Shown here piece by piece: positions 28,508-36,281 of a stretch of 64,000 nucleotides of DNA. Position 1 is the stretch's first letter; every line of letters starts with the position of its first letter. Origin of the DNA: Lancefieldella sp. Marseille-Q7238 (GTDB lineage Bacteria > Actinomycetota > Coriobacteriia > Coriobacteriales > Atopobiaceae); assembly GCF_949152215.1 (NCBI RefSeq), contig NZ_OX424407.1, positions 996,530 to 1,060,529 on the forward strand, given 5' to 3'. The notes beneath the pieces are model-generated. The model was not told the origin of the DNA, searched no databases, and saw nothing but the letters and a program-made list of their open reading frames with translations. The position numbers and the translations under genes were made by a program.

Positions 28508-29526
28508 AACGCCGGATTTTAAAAAGACGAAACAGAACCTTGAGATCTCTCGCTATCGTCTTCATTGCTATATTCATATTTTGTATTATCTGTTTTCCTA
28601 CGGTAGCGTGGGCATGGCCATGGGACGATGTTCTCGAGAGTATCGATAATTGGTTTAAAGGGCTTCTCGCGGGCTGTGTAAACGGTCTCCTCACAGGCTG
28701 CTTTTCAATGGTAAAAGAAATGGGCGCTTCCAGTCCACTTACGGCTGATTGGAACAATCTCTTAGCTGGCAACGCTTCAGGAGGATCTACTCTACTTCAG
28801 TACGCGTCAGATATCTCAAATGGCATTGTAAAGCCAATCGGCTGTGGTGTACTCACATTTGTAGTATTAATTCAACTCATCAAGATATCAGGTCGAATGG
28901 ATTCAAACGGAACACTCCCGGCTATAAAAGAAATTCTAACCTTATTTGTAACTATCGCTATATTTATATGGCTTATCAATCATATTGATGAACTTTGTGC
29001 GGGTATATATCAGCTGGTAAATGGCATTAGTAAGGCATTTCTTAAATACAGTTCTGGAGGTACAGACGCAGAACTTAAGATAATAAAACCCGAAAGCTAT
29101 TCGGATGTTTCTTACGCTGATCTCTTTGCTGCAATTTTAATGTCTATTTTCGCTTATGTTATTGCTATGGGTGCTTATGTAGTGGCGCTTGCACTCTCCT
29201 ATGCACGAGCAATCCAACTTTATGTTATGGCGGCTTTCTCACCACTTCCAGCATCTTTTCTTGGGATTGATGAAACAAGGCAATGGGGAGTTAACTTCTT
29301 TAAGAACTTCTTAGCAGTTGCGCTCGCAGGGTCGATTATGCTCTTCACTCTGCTGGCCTTTCCCTTTATTCTTGGGGCAATCGTAGGAACTCAGTCAACT
29401 GAGTTTACCTGGTCAAATACGTCTGGTTTTCTTATAACGGTACTAAAGATGCTATCTGTTGATGTGGTGCTTTTAATTGGCCTAATTAAAAGCGGTGCTT
29501 GGGCAAAAGATATCTTGGGAGGATAG
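28504..29526 (+). CDS. VirB6/TrbL-like conjugation membrane protein (CD0411-like)
   Basis: 340 residues, ATG overlapping the previous stop. An N-terminal signal-like segment ends WAWPWDDV; about six more membrane segments follow, with AQ-poor loops and YARAIQLYVMAAFSPLPASF near residue 240, a pattern typical of the polytopic CD0411-like/VirB6 components of Gram-positive ICEs. It likely forms the membrane core of the channel. Confidence 0.8.
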   Translation: MKRRILKRRNRTLRSLAIVFIAIFIFCIICFPTVAWAWPWDDVLESIDNWFKGLLAGCVNGLLTGCFSMVKEMGASSPLTADWNNLLAGNASGGSTLLQYASDISNGIVKPIGCGVLTFVVLIQLIKISGRMDSNGTLPAIKEILTLFVTIAIFIWLINHIDELCAGIYQLVNGISKAFLKYSSGGTDAELKIIKPESYSDVSYADLFAAILMSIFAYVIAMGAYVVALALSYARAIQLYVMAAFSPLPASFLGIDETRQWGVNFFKNFLAVALAGSIMLFTLLAFPFILGAIVGTQSTEFTWSNTSGFLITVLKMLSVDVVLLIGLIKSGAWAKDILGG

Positions 29527-29551
29527 ATCTAGTAAGAAGAAAGGAATTACC

Positions 29552-30127
29552 ATGAGCACACAAGAAAAGAGTTCCGATAGAACCTTTAATGGGATCGTAC
29601 TTAGTATTCCTAAAAAATACGCTTACCTTCATCATTTCACTACAAAAGAAGGAGAAGAGCGAGTAGTTATCAAATTGCCTCCTCATATGCCTGAAATGGA
29701 TACACTAACGGGTAGATTTAACCCTTCTGGAATGGCTTTATTTTGTAGTCCAGCACAGCTTAAGTCTTACGAAAATGACCCTGGTTACTATAGTGTTATC
29801 CTGCCATCTCAAAACTCTCATGGAGCAACTTGGGAAGTTAAACTACATTGGTCGCGTGGCCATTGGGAGCATCCTGATAGCGCAGACGATAATAAATCAA
29901 AGGGGAATTTCATCGTAGACGATGAGGGAACGGAAACAGTATCAGCTCAGGAGCTTTCTGACGCTCTTCAAGCAAGACGTGAAGCTGTCCGAAAATTCGC
30001 CTCTTCGTCCCAGGTTATTAAGAACAACAAAAATGGGAGCTCTCTGCATAAAGAAGGTACTCAAAGTATTACTGCCGCCAAAAGACTAAGTGGAGTCCGA
30101 CAAGAACAATCCAACATATTACGGTAG
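29552..30127 (+). CDS. Hypothetical element protein, last gene of the transfer operon
   Basis: 191 residues from ATG 29552 (AAAGGAA upstream). No membrane segment. The N-terminal ~110 residues look like a beta-rich domain (TFNGIVLSIPKKYAYLHHF, FNPSGMALFCSPAQLKSY); the remainder is polar and basic. Family not recognised. It is followed by a short palindrome and then a strong terminator. Confidence 0.65.
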   Translation: MSTQEKSSDRTFNGIVLSIPKKYAYLHHFTTKEGEERVVIKLPPHMPEMDTLTGRFNPSGMALFCSPAQLKSYENDPGYYSVILPSQNSHGATWEVKLHWSRGHWEHPDSADDNKSKGNFIVDDEGTETVSAQELSDALQARREAVRKFASSSQVIKNNKNGSSLHKEGTQSITAAKRLSGVRQEQSNILR

Positions 30128-30137
30128 TATGCTAAAA

Positions 30138-30157
30138 AGGAGATATCTCCCGTTTTT
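30138..30157 (+). terminator. Weak palindrome after the transfer operon
   Basis: GGAGATATCTCC followed by CGTTTTTT. A possible first terminator; a stronger one lies 90 bases on. Confidence 0.35.
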
Positions 30158-30238
30158 TCTTGTGTTTTATATTGTGAGCGACCTTATTTTTGCTGTATAA
30201 TTACTATATATCGCAATTAGTCACTGCGATACCTCTTT

Positions 30239-30271
30239 GGGTGTTATCTTTCTAGATAACACCCTATTTTT
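30239..30271 (+). terminator. Rho-independent terminator of the transfer operon
   Basis: GGGTGTTATCT and AGATAACACCC form a perfect 11-pair stem with loop TTCT, followed by TATTTTTA. It separates the transfer operon from the minus-strand VapD/relaxase unit. Confidence 0.9.
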
Positions 30272-30289
30272 ATGTTGCCTTATCTAAAT

Positions 30290-30766
30290 TTAATCTCGTG
30301 AATCAAAACTTTGTTCAGATTTTATATAGGTATGAGAACCTTTTTCATTAATGCCTCTAGAAGCAGCTCTCATGTTCTTTCCTTCTTCTCTTAACGATAC
30401 TCGCACAGGTTTTTCTTGGTAGATTTGGGTAGAATGTGCATCTTCTCTCAGAAGTTTAAGAACATCGTGCGTTTTCCCAATATTTGTAAGGGTAGCCGCT
30501 TGAGCACACTGTACAAACCATGGAAATTTTTCCTGTAATTCCTTAATTACTTTGGCAGCCTCATAGACAGCAAGGGTGTCTAGCGACTCATATCCTGAAT
30601 ACTGTGTATGTACAAAACCCTTGTCCTGCATAAAGGATCTTATTTCACTCCAGGCGCGTTTGTAAGCGCTTGGAGTGTCTCCAGGATAGTGGCATTTAAG
30701 CTTTTCAATATTAAGATCAAAATGGAAGGCTTTGCGTGAAGTTTCCATAGGGTTAAAGTTAGCCAT
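30290..30766 (-). CDS. vapD: VapD-family endoribonuclease
   Basis: 158 residues. The first ~95 residues match VapD: RKAFHFDLNIEKLKCHYPG, YKRAWSEIRSFMQDKGF, FPWFVQCAQAATLTNIGK. VapD proteins share the Cas2-like fold and act as mRNA-cutting toxins; the acidic residue at the end of the first strand (FHFDL) is present. The C-terminal ~50 residues are an extra polar tail. ATG 30766 overlaps the end of the upstream 110-residue gene by 8 bases, as in toxin-antitoxin pairs. Confidence 0.82.
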   Translation of the reverse strand: MANFNPMETSRKAFHFDLNIEKLKCHYPGDTPSAYKRAWSEIRSFMQDKGFVHTQYSGYESLDTLAVYEAAKVIKELQEKFPWFVQCAQAATLTNIGKTHDVLKLLREDAHSTQIYQEKPVRVSLREEGKNMRAASRGINEKGSHTYIKSEQSFDSRD

Positions 30767-31091
30767 AAATACGTTCTGGATTGTGTCTTCTAAGAATCTC
30801 TATAAGATCAAAAGGTATTCGTTCTTCCTCAAAGAATGTTATTGAGGAGATATTTTTCATAACCACCGGATCTTTTGAGAGCTCCTCTAAAGCTCGATAT
30901 TGTGCGAACAATTGATCTTCTTGTCCTAATCTTGCATGCCATTTGTTGTAGCTAAGGCGTTCTACGTCATACTGGGAGATACTTTCATTTACATAGTCGT
31001 ATAGCTCATCTGTGGTATAGCCGTTCTTTTGAGCCTTTTTCTCATCAAAGGTTACCGTGAAGCTCCAAGGAAGGTCTTCTGTCTCTACCAT
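30759..31091 (-). CDS. Small protein upstream of VapD, candidate antitoxin
   Basis: 110 residues, soluble and acidic, with ELYDYVNESISQYDVERLSY in the middle. No family recognised. It overlaps vapD by 8 bases and has AAAGGAG at its start. An antitoxin role is inferred only from that arrangement. Confidence 0.6.
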   Translation of the reverse strand: MVETEDLPWSFTVTFDEKKAQKNGYTTDELYDYVNESISQYDVERLSYNKWHARLGQEDQLFAQYRALEELSKDPVVMKNISSITFFEEERIPFDLIEILRRHNPERIYG

Positions 31092-31101
31092 CTTGTCTCC
31101 T

Positions 31102-31254
31102 TTAGTTGTCCTCTTGCCAAATCTCTGGATATTTTGCCTGGCACCATTTACGAAACAAAAGCCAAGGAAGTGTTACGGGAAATAGCATAATTATAAAACC
31201 CCACTTAATGAGTGGTATTAATAGATTTATGACAATTACAATCATCGCTGCCAT
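31102..31254 (-). CDS. Small membrane protein, 50 residues
   Basis: ATG 31254 has GGGAGA 5 bases upstream. The peptide starts MAAMIVIVINLLIPLIKWG, is hydrophobic through about residue 32, then has RKWCQAKYPEIWQEDN as a polar tail. It fills the gap between the 221-residue gene and the VapD partner gene in the same orientation. Type I toxins and small membrane regulators look like this, but no family is recognised. Confidence 0.55.
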   Translation of the reverse strand: MAAMIVIVINLLIPLIKWGFIIMLFPVTLPWLLFRKWCQAKYPEIWQEDN

Positions 31255-31287
31255 TTGATTCTCCCAAACACTTGTTCTTATCAGTAA

Positions 31288-31953
31288 TTAGTATATATCA
31301 GTTTCTTCTAATTCTTTCAAATTCTCTAAATACGTAAGACCTCCTATGGCTTTCTCCTGTAAAGACTCTGTCGCTTTCTCTGTTTGATTTTGTTCTTGCT
31401 CTTGAGCAGCTTCTTCCGTTTTGGCCTTCTCTAAAGCTTTAAGGGAATAACCAAATCTTTGGCAAATTTCCTCATCGGTGTCTAACGGATAAGCACGTCT
31501 CAAATAGTCAAATAACCTTACAGCCTTCTCGTTCATACTTGTCGTCACCGCATCTGAGTAACATTGAACCTCTTGGTTAGCAAACTTAATAGCATTTATC
31601 ATTTCACCACCCTGTCTAAACACAACTTTTTCTCCGTCCACGCTTATCTTTGCTACTCCTAAGAGTTCCTCAGCAGAAACAAGTCGCACAAAACGACCAG
31701 GTTCACGCCCAGCGTAGTAAACTGTCCGATTGGATTCGCCGTCTTTTGTCGCTGTCGTATATTGATCAACAACAGTTGAATACCAATAAACTTCCAGCAC
31801 AAGACCTTGTTGCTCTAAAAGATCAAGACGCAAATCAAATTCAGATGTGATGTTGCCTCCTTCTCCCTCGCTAGCAAAAGGCTCCATTGTAGTAAAGGTT
31901 TCTGTGTTAAACTCACTTACTTTTCCCTCAAGGTAATATACGACAATCCTCAT
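31288..31953 (-). CDS. Hypothetical element protein next to the relaxase
   Basis: 221 residues. The N-terminal ~130 residues look beta-rich (MRIVVYYLEGKVSEFNTETF; VYYAGREPGRFVRLVSAEEL); a helical region with a coiled-coil-like, Q/E-rich stretch follows (KTEEAAQEQEQNQTEKATES). No signal peptide. Its start lies 2 bases after the relaxase stop, so they are translated together. Function unknown; perhaps a relaxosome helper. Confidence 0.65.
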   Translation of the reverse strand: MRIVVYYLEGKVSEFNTETFTTMEPFASEGEGGNITSEFDLRLDLLEQQGLVLEVYWYSTVVDQYTTATKDGESNRTVYYAGREPGRFVRLVSAEELLGVAKISVDGEKVVFRQGGEMINAIKFANQEVQCYSDAVTTSMNEKAVRLFDYLRRAYPLDTDEEICQRFGYSLKALEKAKTEEAAQEQEQNQTEKATESLQEKAIGGLTYLENLKELEETDIY

Positions 31954-31955
31954 AG

Positions 31956-33317
31956 TTATCTTTGTCTCCTGTCCTTATCTTGTCTCGTATCCTTCTGAGC
32001 TACTTTTCTCTGTGTTTTTTGAGCATCATATGTGCTTTGTTTTTTTGATATTGATCTCAGGGTGATCTGCTTTTGTTTTCTTAGCTGAGGTTTACCTATA
32101 TCTTCTTTTTTATAGGAACTTTCTGGTACTTCATCGCGAAGGTTAATCTTTTCTGCCACCTTCATTGCTCTGTCGACTCTTATATAATCCGAAGAACCCT
32201 GATTCAGACCTTTTAAAGCACTCTTATAATCACTTGTATGAACAATATTGAATTCTCTGTTAGTTTGCAGCATATCGGCAACATCCTTTAAGGTAGTTGT
32301 TCCATCACATGCAAGCCACCCGATTGTTCGCATCTTATCTATTGCAAAATACTCTAAAGAAACAAGAGTTATCGCTCGTCTTTCCTCAGAAACCCTTTTC
32401 TGGTCCTTTTCTTTAATCCGTTGAGAATCCGCTTCATTCAATCTCTCAATCACTACATTTCGGCTATATTGCTTTCCAAGAGTCATTCCTCCGGCACACC
32501 AGGTGTTATGAGTAATATGTGTGTAAAGATAGTCGCCCTTTTTTGTACGTCCAAGCTTTACTCCTAGCTCCCTAAGAGCATCCATAAACTCTCGTTCTGT
32601 GCATGAAAGCTCTCTTGCTATACGAATACGTGCTCTAAGGTCTTCTTTCCAAGACCAACCTCTATCTTTTAGTACGGCAAGCTCAGAGCGTGTGTAGTAA
32701 TTATCCTGACGTGTCACACCTCTTTTATAAGTTTTAGTTCTTGATTCTTTTCTTTCAACGGAAAACCCTCGAAGAGCGCTTTTTTCTTCTGTTGTTTTTT
32801 CCCAGTCAAATGCTTTCCATCCACGCTTTTTTGCCATATCTTGAGCAAGTCTTGAAATATCACGGACTCTGGTAGGGGTAAGCCACGGTGCGAGCCTTCT
32901 ACCACTATTTAGATTTGTATTATTAACGATAAGGTGAGCGTGCAAAATCCCTCTCTCACCGTTTTTTAAGCGCTCATTTGAGTCGTTGTGATAAATAATT
33001 GCAATTTGGTATCCGGGAAATGCTTTTGAAGCCCATTCTGTTGTATATGTTCTAAGTTCTTCAAGCGAAATATTATCTTTAGGATCTGGTGAAAGCACAT
33101 AATGGTTATACGTTCTTACTTTGCCTCCATTAACAGAGCGATCATTGCCGTAAACTTCACGCGTCTCATCCATTTGTGCCGACCAGCTCATACCTGTGCG
33201 AGAATCGTTCTCCTCAAGCTCAAGAAAGTCACGAGCGAGTGCACGCCCATTTTTTTCTAAGTATTCTTGTACGAAACGACAGGAGGTATGCCCTGATATT
33301 GGTTTTACATAGGGCAT
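31956..33317 (-). CDS. Conjugative relaxase, MobA/VirD2 family
   Basis: 453 residues. The nicking domain covers about residues 1-135: RTYNHYVLSPDPKD and the histidine triad H110, H126, H128 in ERGILHAHLIVNNTN that binds the metal. A catalytic tyrosine should be among the first 25 residues (Y3 or Y19). The C-terminal half is basic and helical, ending in a K/R/Q-rich tail. It nicks oriT and pilots the strand through the coupling protein. Start lies 2 bases after the MobC-like gene. Confidence 0.88.
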   Translation of the reverse strand: MPYVKPISGHTSCRFVQEYLEKNGRALARDFLELEENDSRTGMSWSAQMDETREVYGNDRSVNGGKVRTYNHYVLSPDPKDNISLEELRTYTTEWASKAFPGYQIAIIYHNDSNERLKNGERGILHAHLIVNNTNLNSGRRLAPWLTPTRVRDISRLAQDMAKKRGWKAFDWEKTTEEKSALRGFSVERKESRTKTYKRGVTRQDNYYTRSELAVLKDRGWSWKEDLRARIRIARELSCTEREFMDALRELGVKLGRTKKGDYLYTHITHNTWCAGGMTLGKQYSRNVVIERLNEADSQRIKEKDQKRVSEERRAITLVSLEYFAIDKMRTIGWLACDGTTTLKDVADMLQTNREFNIVHTSDYKSALKGLNQGSSDYIRVDRAMKVAEKINLRDEVPESSYKKEDIGKPQLRKQKQITLRSISKKQSTYDAQKTQRKVAQKDTRQDKDRRQR

Positions 33318-33319
33318 AA

Positions 33320-33781
33320 TTATTTTTGTCTCGAGTCAGGTAAATCAGCTTTCAAAAGTACTCTATCTTCAAGCTTTTCTACTATCTTTAAAAGCTCCTC
33401 CATACCCTCTTTGGCATTTTTTAAATACTGAAGCGCCTCTGCGGCATATCGAACAACTTCTTCCGCTCTTTTAGCATCTCTTGGAGGATTTCCATACCGC
33501 GCTCCAATAACGTTGAGTGCTCTAACTCCTTGATTGTAATTTGATCCCCAACGCCTCGATTCAATCAGAAGTTTTTTCCAGGTAGTCGAATCAATCACAA
33601 TAGTCGCATCTTTGTCATCAGAAGTGCCTAATAAAGATATTGGCAGTTGCGCAAGAAATCTCATATAAGATGAAGCTGACATTCCATAGTCTGATGCCTT
33701 TATAATAATCGCTTCTTTTTCAGACGCAGTAAGACGGACATGTAGATTACTGTGCCTTACCGCTTTTTTCCTAGAGGTCAT
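33320..33781 (-). CDS. MobC-like relaxosome accessory protein
   Basis: 153 residues. The N-terminus HSNLHVRLTASEKEAIIIKA, then DYGMSASSYMRFLA is the ribbon-helix-helix-like MobC pattern; the SNYNQGVRALNVIG segment (near 80-93) is the typical MobC box. It binds oriT DNA and helps the relaxase. Lies directly next to the probable oriT. Confidence 0.83.
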   Translation of the reverse strand: MTSRKKAVRHSNLHVRLTASEKEAIIIKASDYGMSASSYMRFLAQLPISLLGTSDDKDATIVIDSTTWKKLLIESRRWGSNYNQGVRALNVIGARYGNPPRDAKRAEEVVRYAAEALQYLKNAKEGMEELLKIVEKLEDRVLLKADLPDSRQK

Positions 33782-33829
33782 AGTTGGCCTTTCTCTTGAT
33801 ATCGGTTCGACTGATGTGGAGTTGTCAAA

Positions 33830-34080
33830 CCTTGCTTTATTCGGTTTGATTGAAGCTTATCACAGCTTTAGGGGCGCGGGGCCTCCCCCGCAAAACAGAA
33901 TGAGCCAAAAGGCGAAGAACTGTTTTCGACGAGATATTACGAGGAGGAAGGAAGTCGCTTTTAACTTCCTGGACAAGTGTACTTTGTATACACAAAACGA
34001 AGTTGTGTATACAAAGTACGATACTTGCTACTACATCCAAATTTGTATACACACTGATGTAGTGTAGCCCTATGATGTGT
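33830..34080. other. Probable oriT with nested inverted repeats
   Basis: Gene-free region upstream of mobC and the relaxase gene. A GCGGGG/CCCCGC hairpin (near 33872-33892) comes first. Then a perfect 17-pair inverted repeat, arms 33979-33995 and 34003-34019, with a 7-base loop. Then an 8-pair repeat ACTACATC/GATGTAGT (34030-34037 and 34056-34063). The 12-mer TTTGTATACACA occurs at 33984, 34042 and inverted at 34004. Location between MobC- and RHH-protein genes fits a transfer origin and/or operator. The nick site was not identified. The rest of the gap, 34081-34233, shows nothing recognisable. Confidence 0.65.
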
Positions 34081-34233
34081 TTTCAACATCTTCTCTGATG
34101 ATGCAGTCTGCATTTCTAAATCTTAAGTTTTCAATAGTCGTGTGCGTAGAGCCATCACACAAGCTCGTAGCACACGGTTCACTGTTGGAAACTTAAAACC
34201 TCATACTTTATCATTTTTGAATTTACTGTAAGC

Positions 34234-34605
34234 TCAATGTTTCCAGAATTGCCACCAAATGTGCTCTCTTTTTTGTATAGAATCTTCAATTGCCGGTTTA
34301 TCCATAGCTTGTAATATCTGCGATGCCTTAAGACTATCCGTAACTTTGTCAGTAACCTCAAGAAGCTTGTTGGCTAGTTTCTCATTTTTCTCTTTTTCAT
34401 CAAAATACAAAGCTTGCCAATCAACATCTTGATAACACTTCTGGGTTATATATGTATCTTTTTCTTGTATTTCATTTTGTATTGCATCATATCCTTTTTG
34501 TATTGCAAAACGTATTGCATCTGATTGAGTAATTTGTTGCGTTACTACAATCTCTTTCAACTGTTCAATACTTGTTTCTTCAAGTCTAAAAGTCTTAGAT
34601 TTCAT
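34234..34605 (-). CDS. Ribbon-helix-helix DNA-binding protein
   Basis: 123 residues. The N-terminal 40 residues (KTFRLEETSIEQLKEIV, TQSDAIRFAIQKG) fit a ribbon-helix-helix fold. A coiled-coil-like segment follows (about 70-100), and the tail ends WWQFWKH. Such proteins act as relaxosome helpers or copy/transfer repressors. The palindromes of the nearby oriT region are its likely targets. Confidence 0.7.
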   Translation of the reverse strand: MKSKTFRLEETSIEQLKEIVVTQQITQSDAIRFAIQKGYDAIQNEIQEKDTYITQKCYQDVDWQALYFDEKEKNEKLANKLLEVTDKVTDSLKASQILQAMDKPAIEDSIQKREHIWWQFWKH

Positions 34606-34664
34606 GTATTACTCCGTATTGCAGTTAAGACAATTCCTATGTTGTAATCCATTCATAAATGTGA

Positions 34665-34940
34665 CTAAGACCAATTCGTTTTCTTGAACACACCTGATCG
34701 CCATTCCTGAAACATACTCACAAGAAACACAACTAAAGAAATCACAGTTATACAAAAAGCAAGAGTTACTGTTAGTTCTATTCCACCAATGCTTCCATCG
34801 GGCATTTTCCATGTTATGATCCCAAAACCGCTTTGTCTCTCTAGCTCCAAAAAGATAAAAAACGATGCTATCCCAAGTAAATAAAGAGCAAATGAAATAA
34901 AGATTCTAAGGTCTCTTTTAGGATTGCTGCTTTTAGACAT
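34665..34940 (-). CDS. Small two-segment membrane protein of the element
   Basis: 91 residues with two hydrophobic segments (about 12-32 and 54-77) and charged ends. Starts at ATG 34940 with GGAGAAA upstream. Divergent from the transposase gene. No family recognised. Confidence 0.55.
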   Translation of the reverse strand: MSKSSNPKRDLRIFISFALYLLGIASFFIFLELERQSGFGIITWKMPDGSIGGIELTVTLAFCITVISLVVFLVSMFQEWRSGVFKKTNWS

Positions 34941-35000
34941 AGTTTCTCCTTATTGCATACCATAAGTCTTTACTACCTTTCATTATATAAGGAGGATTGC

Positions 35001-36095
35001 ATGACAAGAGCGGGTAAGTATCTTAATGAGCTTGAAAGATTCGTTATCGAAGTTGAATTAGCTGACGGTAATACTATTTCAGGAATAGCACGTAAACTCG
35101 GCCGCGCTCGTTGCACAATACAAAGAGAAATAGCACGCGGAAGCTGTGAGCAAATAGATAGCCGATTTCTCACAATAAATCTTGTTTATAAAGCCGACTA
35201 TGCTCAAATGATGTCTATTCGAAGATCAAGTGCAAAAGGATGCGCTCTAAAAATAGGAAAAGATATGGCCTCTGCTCACCAACTCGAGACCTTAATCAAA
35301 AACAATCACTGGTCTCCAGCAGCTGCACTAGGCTACGCTAAAAGAAAGAAACTCATTTCGACAATAGTAAGCGTTCCAACACTATATTCCTATATTAAAA
35401 ATGGCGTTCTCTCAATCAACGAAGATGATCTTCCGAGACGTGGATCACAGAAAAGACGAGCAGCGAGAAGATATAGACAGTCTCATCGCAACTTACGTGG
35501 CAAGTCTATTGAAGAGCGTCCGAAAAAGGTTCTTGATAGAAAGGAATGGGGACATTGGGAGGGAGATCTTATTGTTGGATCCTCCAACACAAAAGTTTCC
35601 TATCTAACCCTTCTTGAGCGTAAAACACGATATGTTATTGCTATGCGTGTTAACTCAAGAAAGAAATATGAGACTCCCCATTGCCTTGATGCACTTGAAA
35701 GGTATTTTGGAGAAACCTTTAGTAATGTATTCAAAACAATCACTTTTGATAATGGAAGTGAATTTTCCGACTGGGAAAGTATGGAAAGATCCTGTCTTAA
35801 AGATGAAAAGAGAACCCATATCTACTATGCTCATCCTTATTGCAGTTCAGAAAGAGGAAGTAACGAAAATTGTAACGGCCTTCTACGTAGAGCAGGCTTT
35901 AAAAAGAGTTCAAACCTTGGCTCTATAAAGCCAGAAGAAGCCGTAAAATTTATCTCGTGGGTTAATTCCCTACCAAGACGAATATTAGGCTTCCAAAGCG
36001 CTTTGGAAGCCTTTAGCGCAGATTATAGAAGTGTCTACGGCGTAACAAAAATATCATCTTTTCAAGAAGTTCCTCAATTGTATGCAACTGGGTAA
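35001..36095 (+). CDS. IS30-family DDE transposase
   Basis: 364 residues from ATG 35001 (AAGGAGG upstream). An N-terminal HTH (LADGNTISGIARKLGRARC, residues 20-38) is followed by a C-terminal integrase-core domain. Catalytic triad: D189 in GHWEGDLIVG, D250 in TITFDNGSEF, E289 in ERGSNENCNGLL, all in IS30-type context. The end is 51 bases from the right end of the element, and no IS30 inverted repeat is found just left of the gene, so it more likely mobilises the whole element than a single IS. Confidence 0.92.
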   Translation: MTRAGKYLNELERFVIEVELADGNTISGIARKLGRARCTIQREIARGSCEQIDSRFLTINLVYKADYAQMMSIRRSSAKGCALKIGKDMASAHQLETLIKNNHWSPAAALGYAKRKKLISTIVSVPTLYSYIKNGVLSINEDDLPRRGSQKRRAARRYRQSHRNLRGKSIEERPKKVLDRKEWGHWEGDLIVGSSNTKVSYLTLLERKTRYVIAMRVNSRKKYETPHCLDALERYFGETFSNVFKTITFDNGSEFSDWESMERSCLKDEKRTHIYYAHPYCSSERGSNENCNGLLRRAGFKKSSNLGSIKPEEAVKFISWVNSLPRRILGFQSALEAFSADYRSVYGVTKISSFQEVPQLYATG

Positions 36096-36120
36096 TGTGT
36101 TAACATTTTTGAAAATAAAC

Positions 36121-36146
36121 TGCATCACTTCATTTTTAATTTTTCA
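36121..36146 (-). repeat. Right terminal inverted repeat of the element
   Basis: Reads TGCATCACTTCA and ends TTTTTCA on the plus strand; its reverse complement matches the left end at 18 of 26 positions, with the 9-base core TGAAGTGAT identical. Confidence 0.7.
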
Positions 36147-36161
36147 ATTTGTTTTAAGAAT
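36147..36161. repeat. Right direct repeat flanking the element
   Basis: ATTTGTTTTAAGAAT, identical to 18950-18964. Chromosomal sequence resumes after it with a small ACCCA/TGGGT hairpin. Confidence 0.75.
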
Positions 36162-36281
36162 ACCCAACAATGGGTACAACTATCCAGCAAACATGAGATG
36201 ATAGTAACTCTTTTGAGGCACTTCTCGTCTCAGAACGCGCAGGACGTTTATACAGGGGTACCAGCAGTGTCATTGCGAAAG

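Larger units (their letters stand above)
18965..36146. mobile_element. Conjugative transposon with IS30-family DDE transposase (about 17.2 kb)
   Basis: The region is clearly more AT-rich than its flanks and its genes belong to conjugation families: coupling protein, pilin-like, PrgI, VirB4, peptidoglycan hydrolase, VirB6-like, relaxase and MobC. The ends carry inverted repeats starting TG (18965-18990 against 36121-36146, 18 of 26 positions, with a perfect TGAAGTGAT core), inside a perfect 15-base direct repeat. No tyrosine or serine integrase is present; the only recombinase is an IS30-type DDE transposase 51 bases from the right end. DDE-driven conjugative elements are known (TnGBS, mycoplasma ICEs) but with Mutator-like transposases. 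Exact ends are uncertain by a few bases because direct and inverted repeats touch. Confidence 0.85.

Noticed and set aside
33816-34067. An 83-codon plus-strand frame (and a 71-codon minus frame) over the oriT region
   Set aside because: Both run through large palindromes, show odd composition and no family, and would fall on the probable oriT.
34953-36161. A stand-alone IS30 insertion at the right end
   Set aside because: No inverted repeat resembling 36121-36146 was found just left of the transposase gene; the matching repeat lies at 18965.
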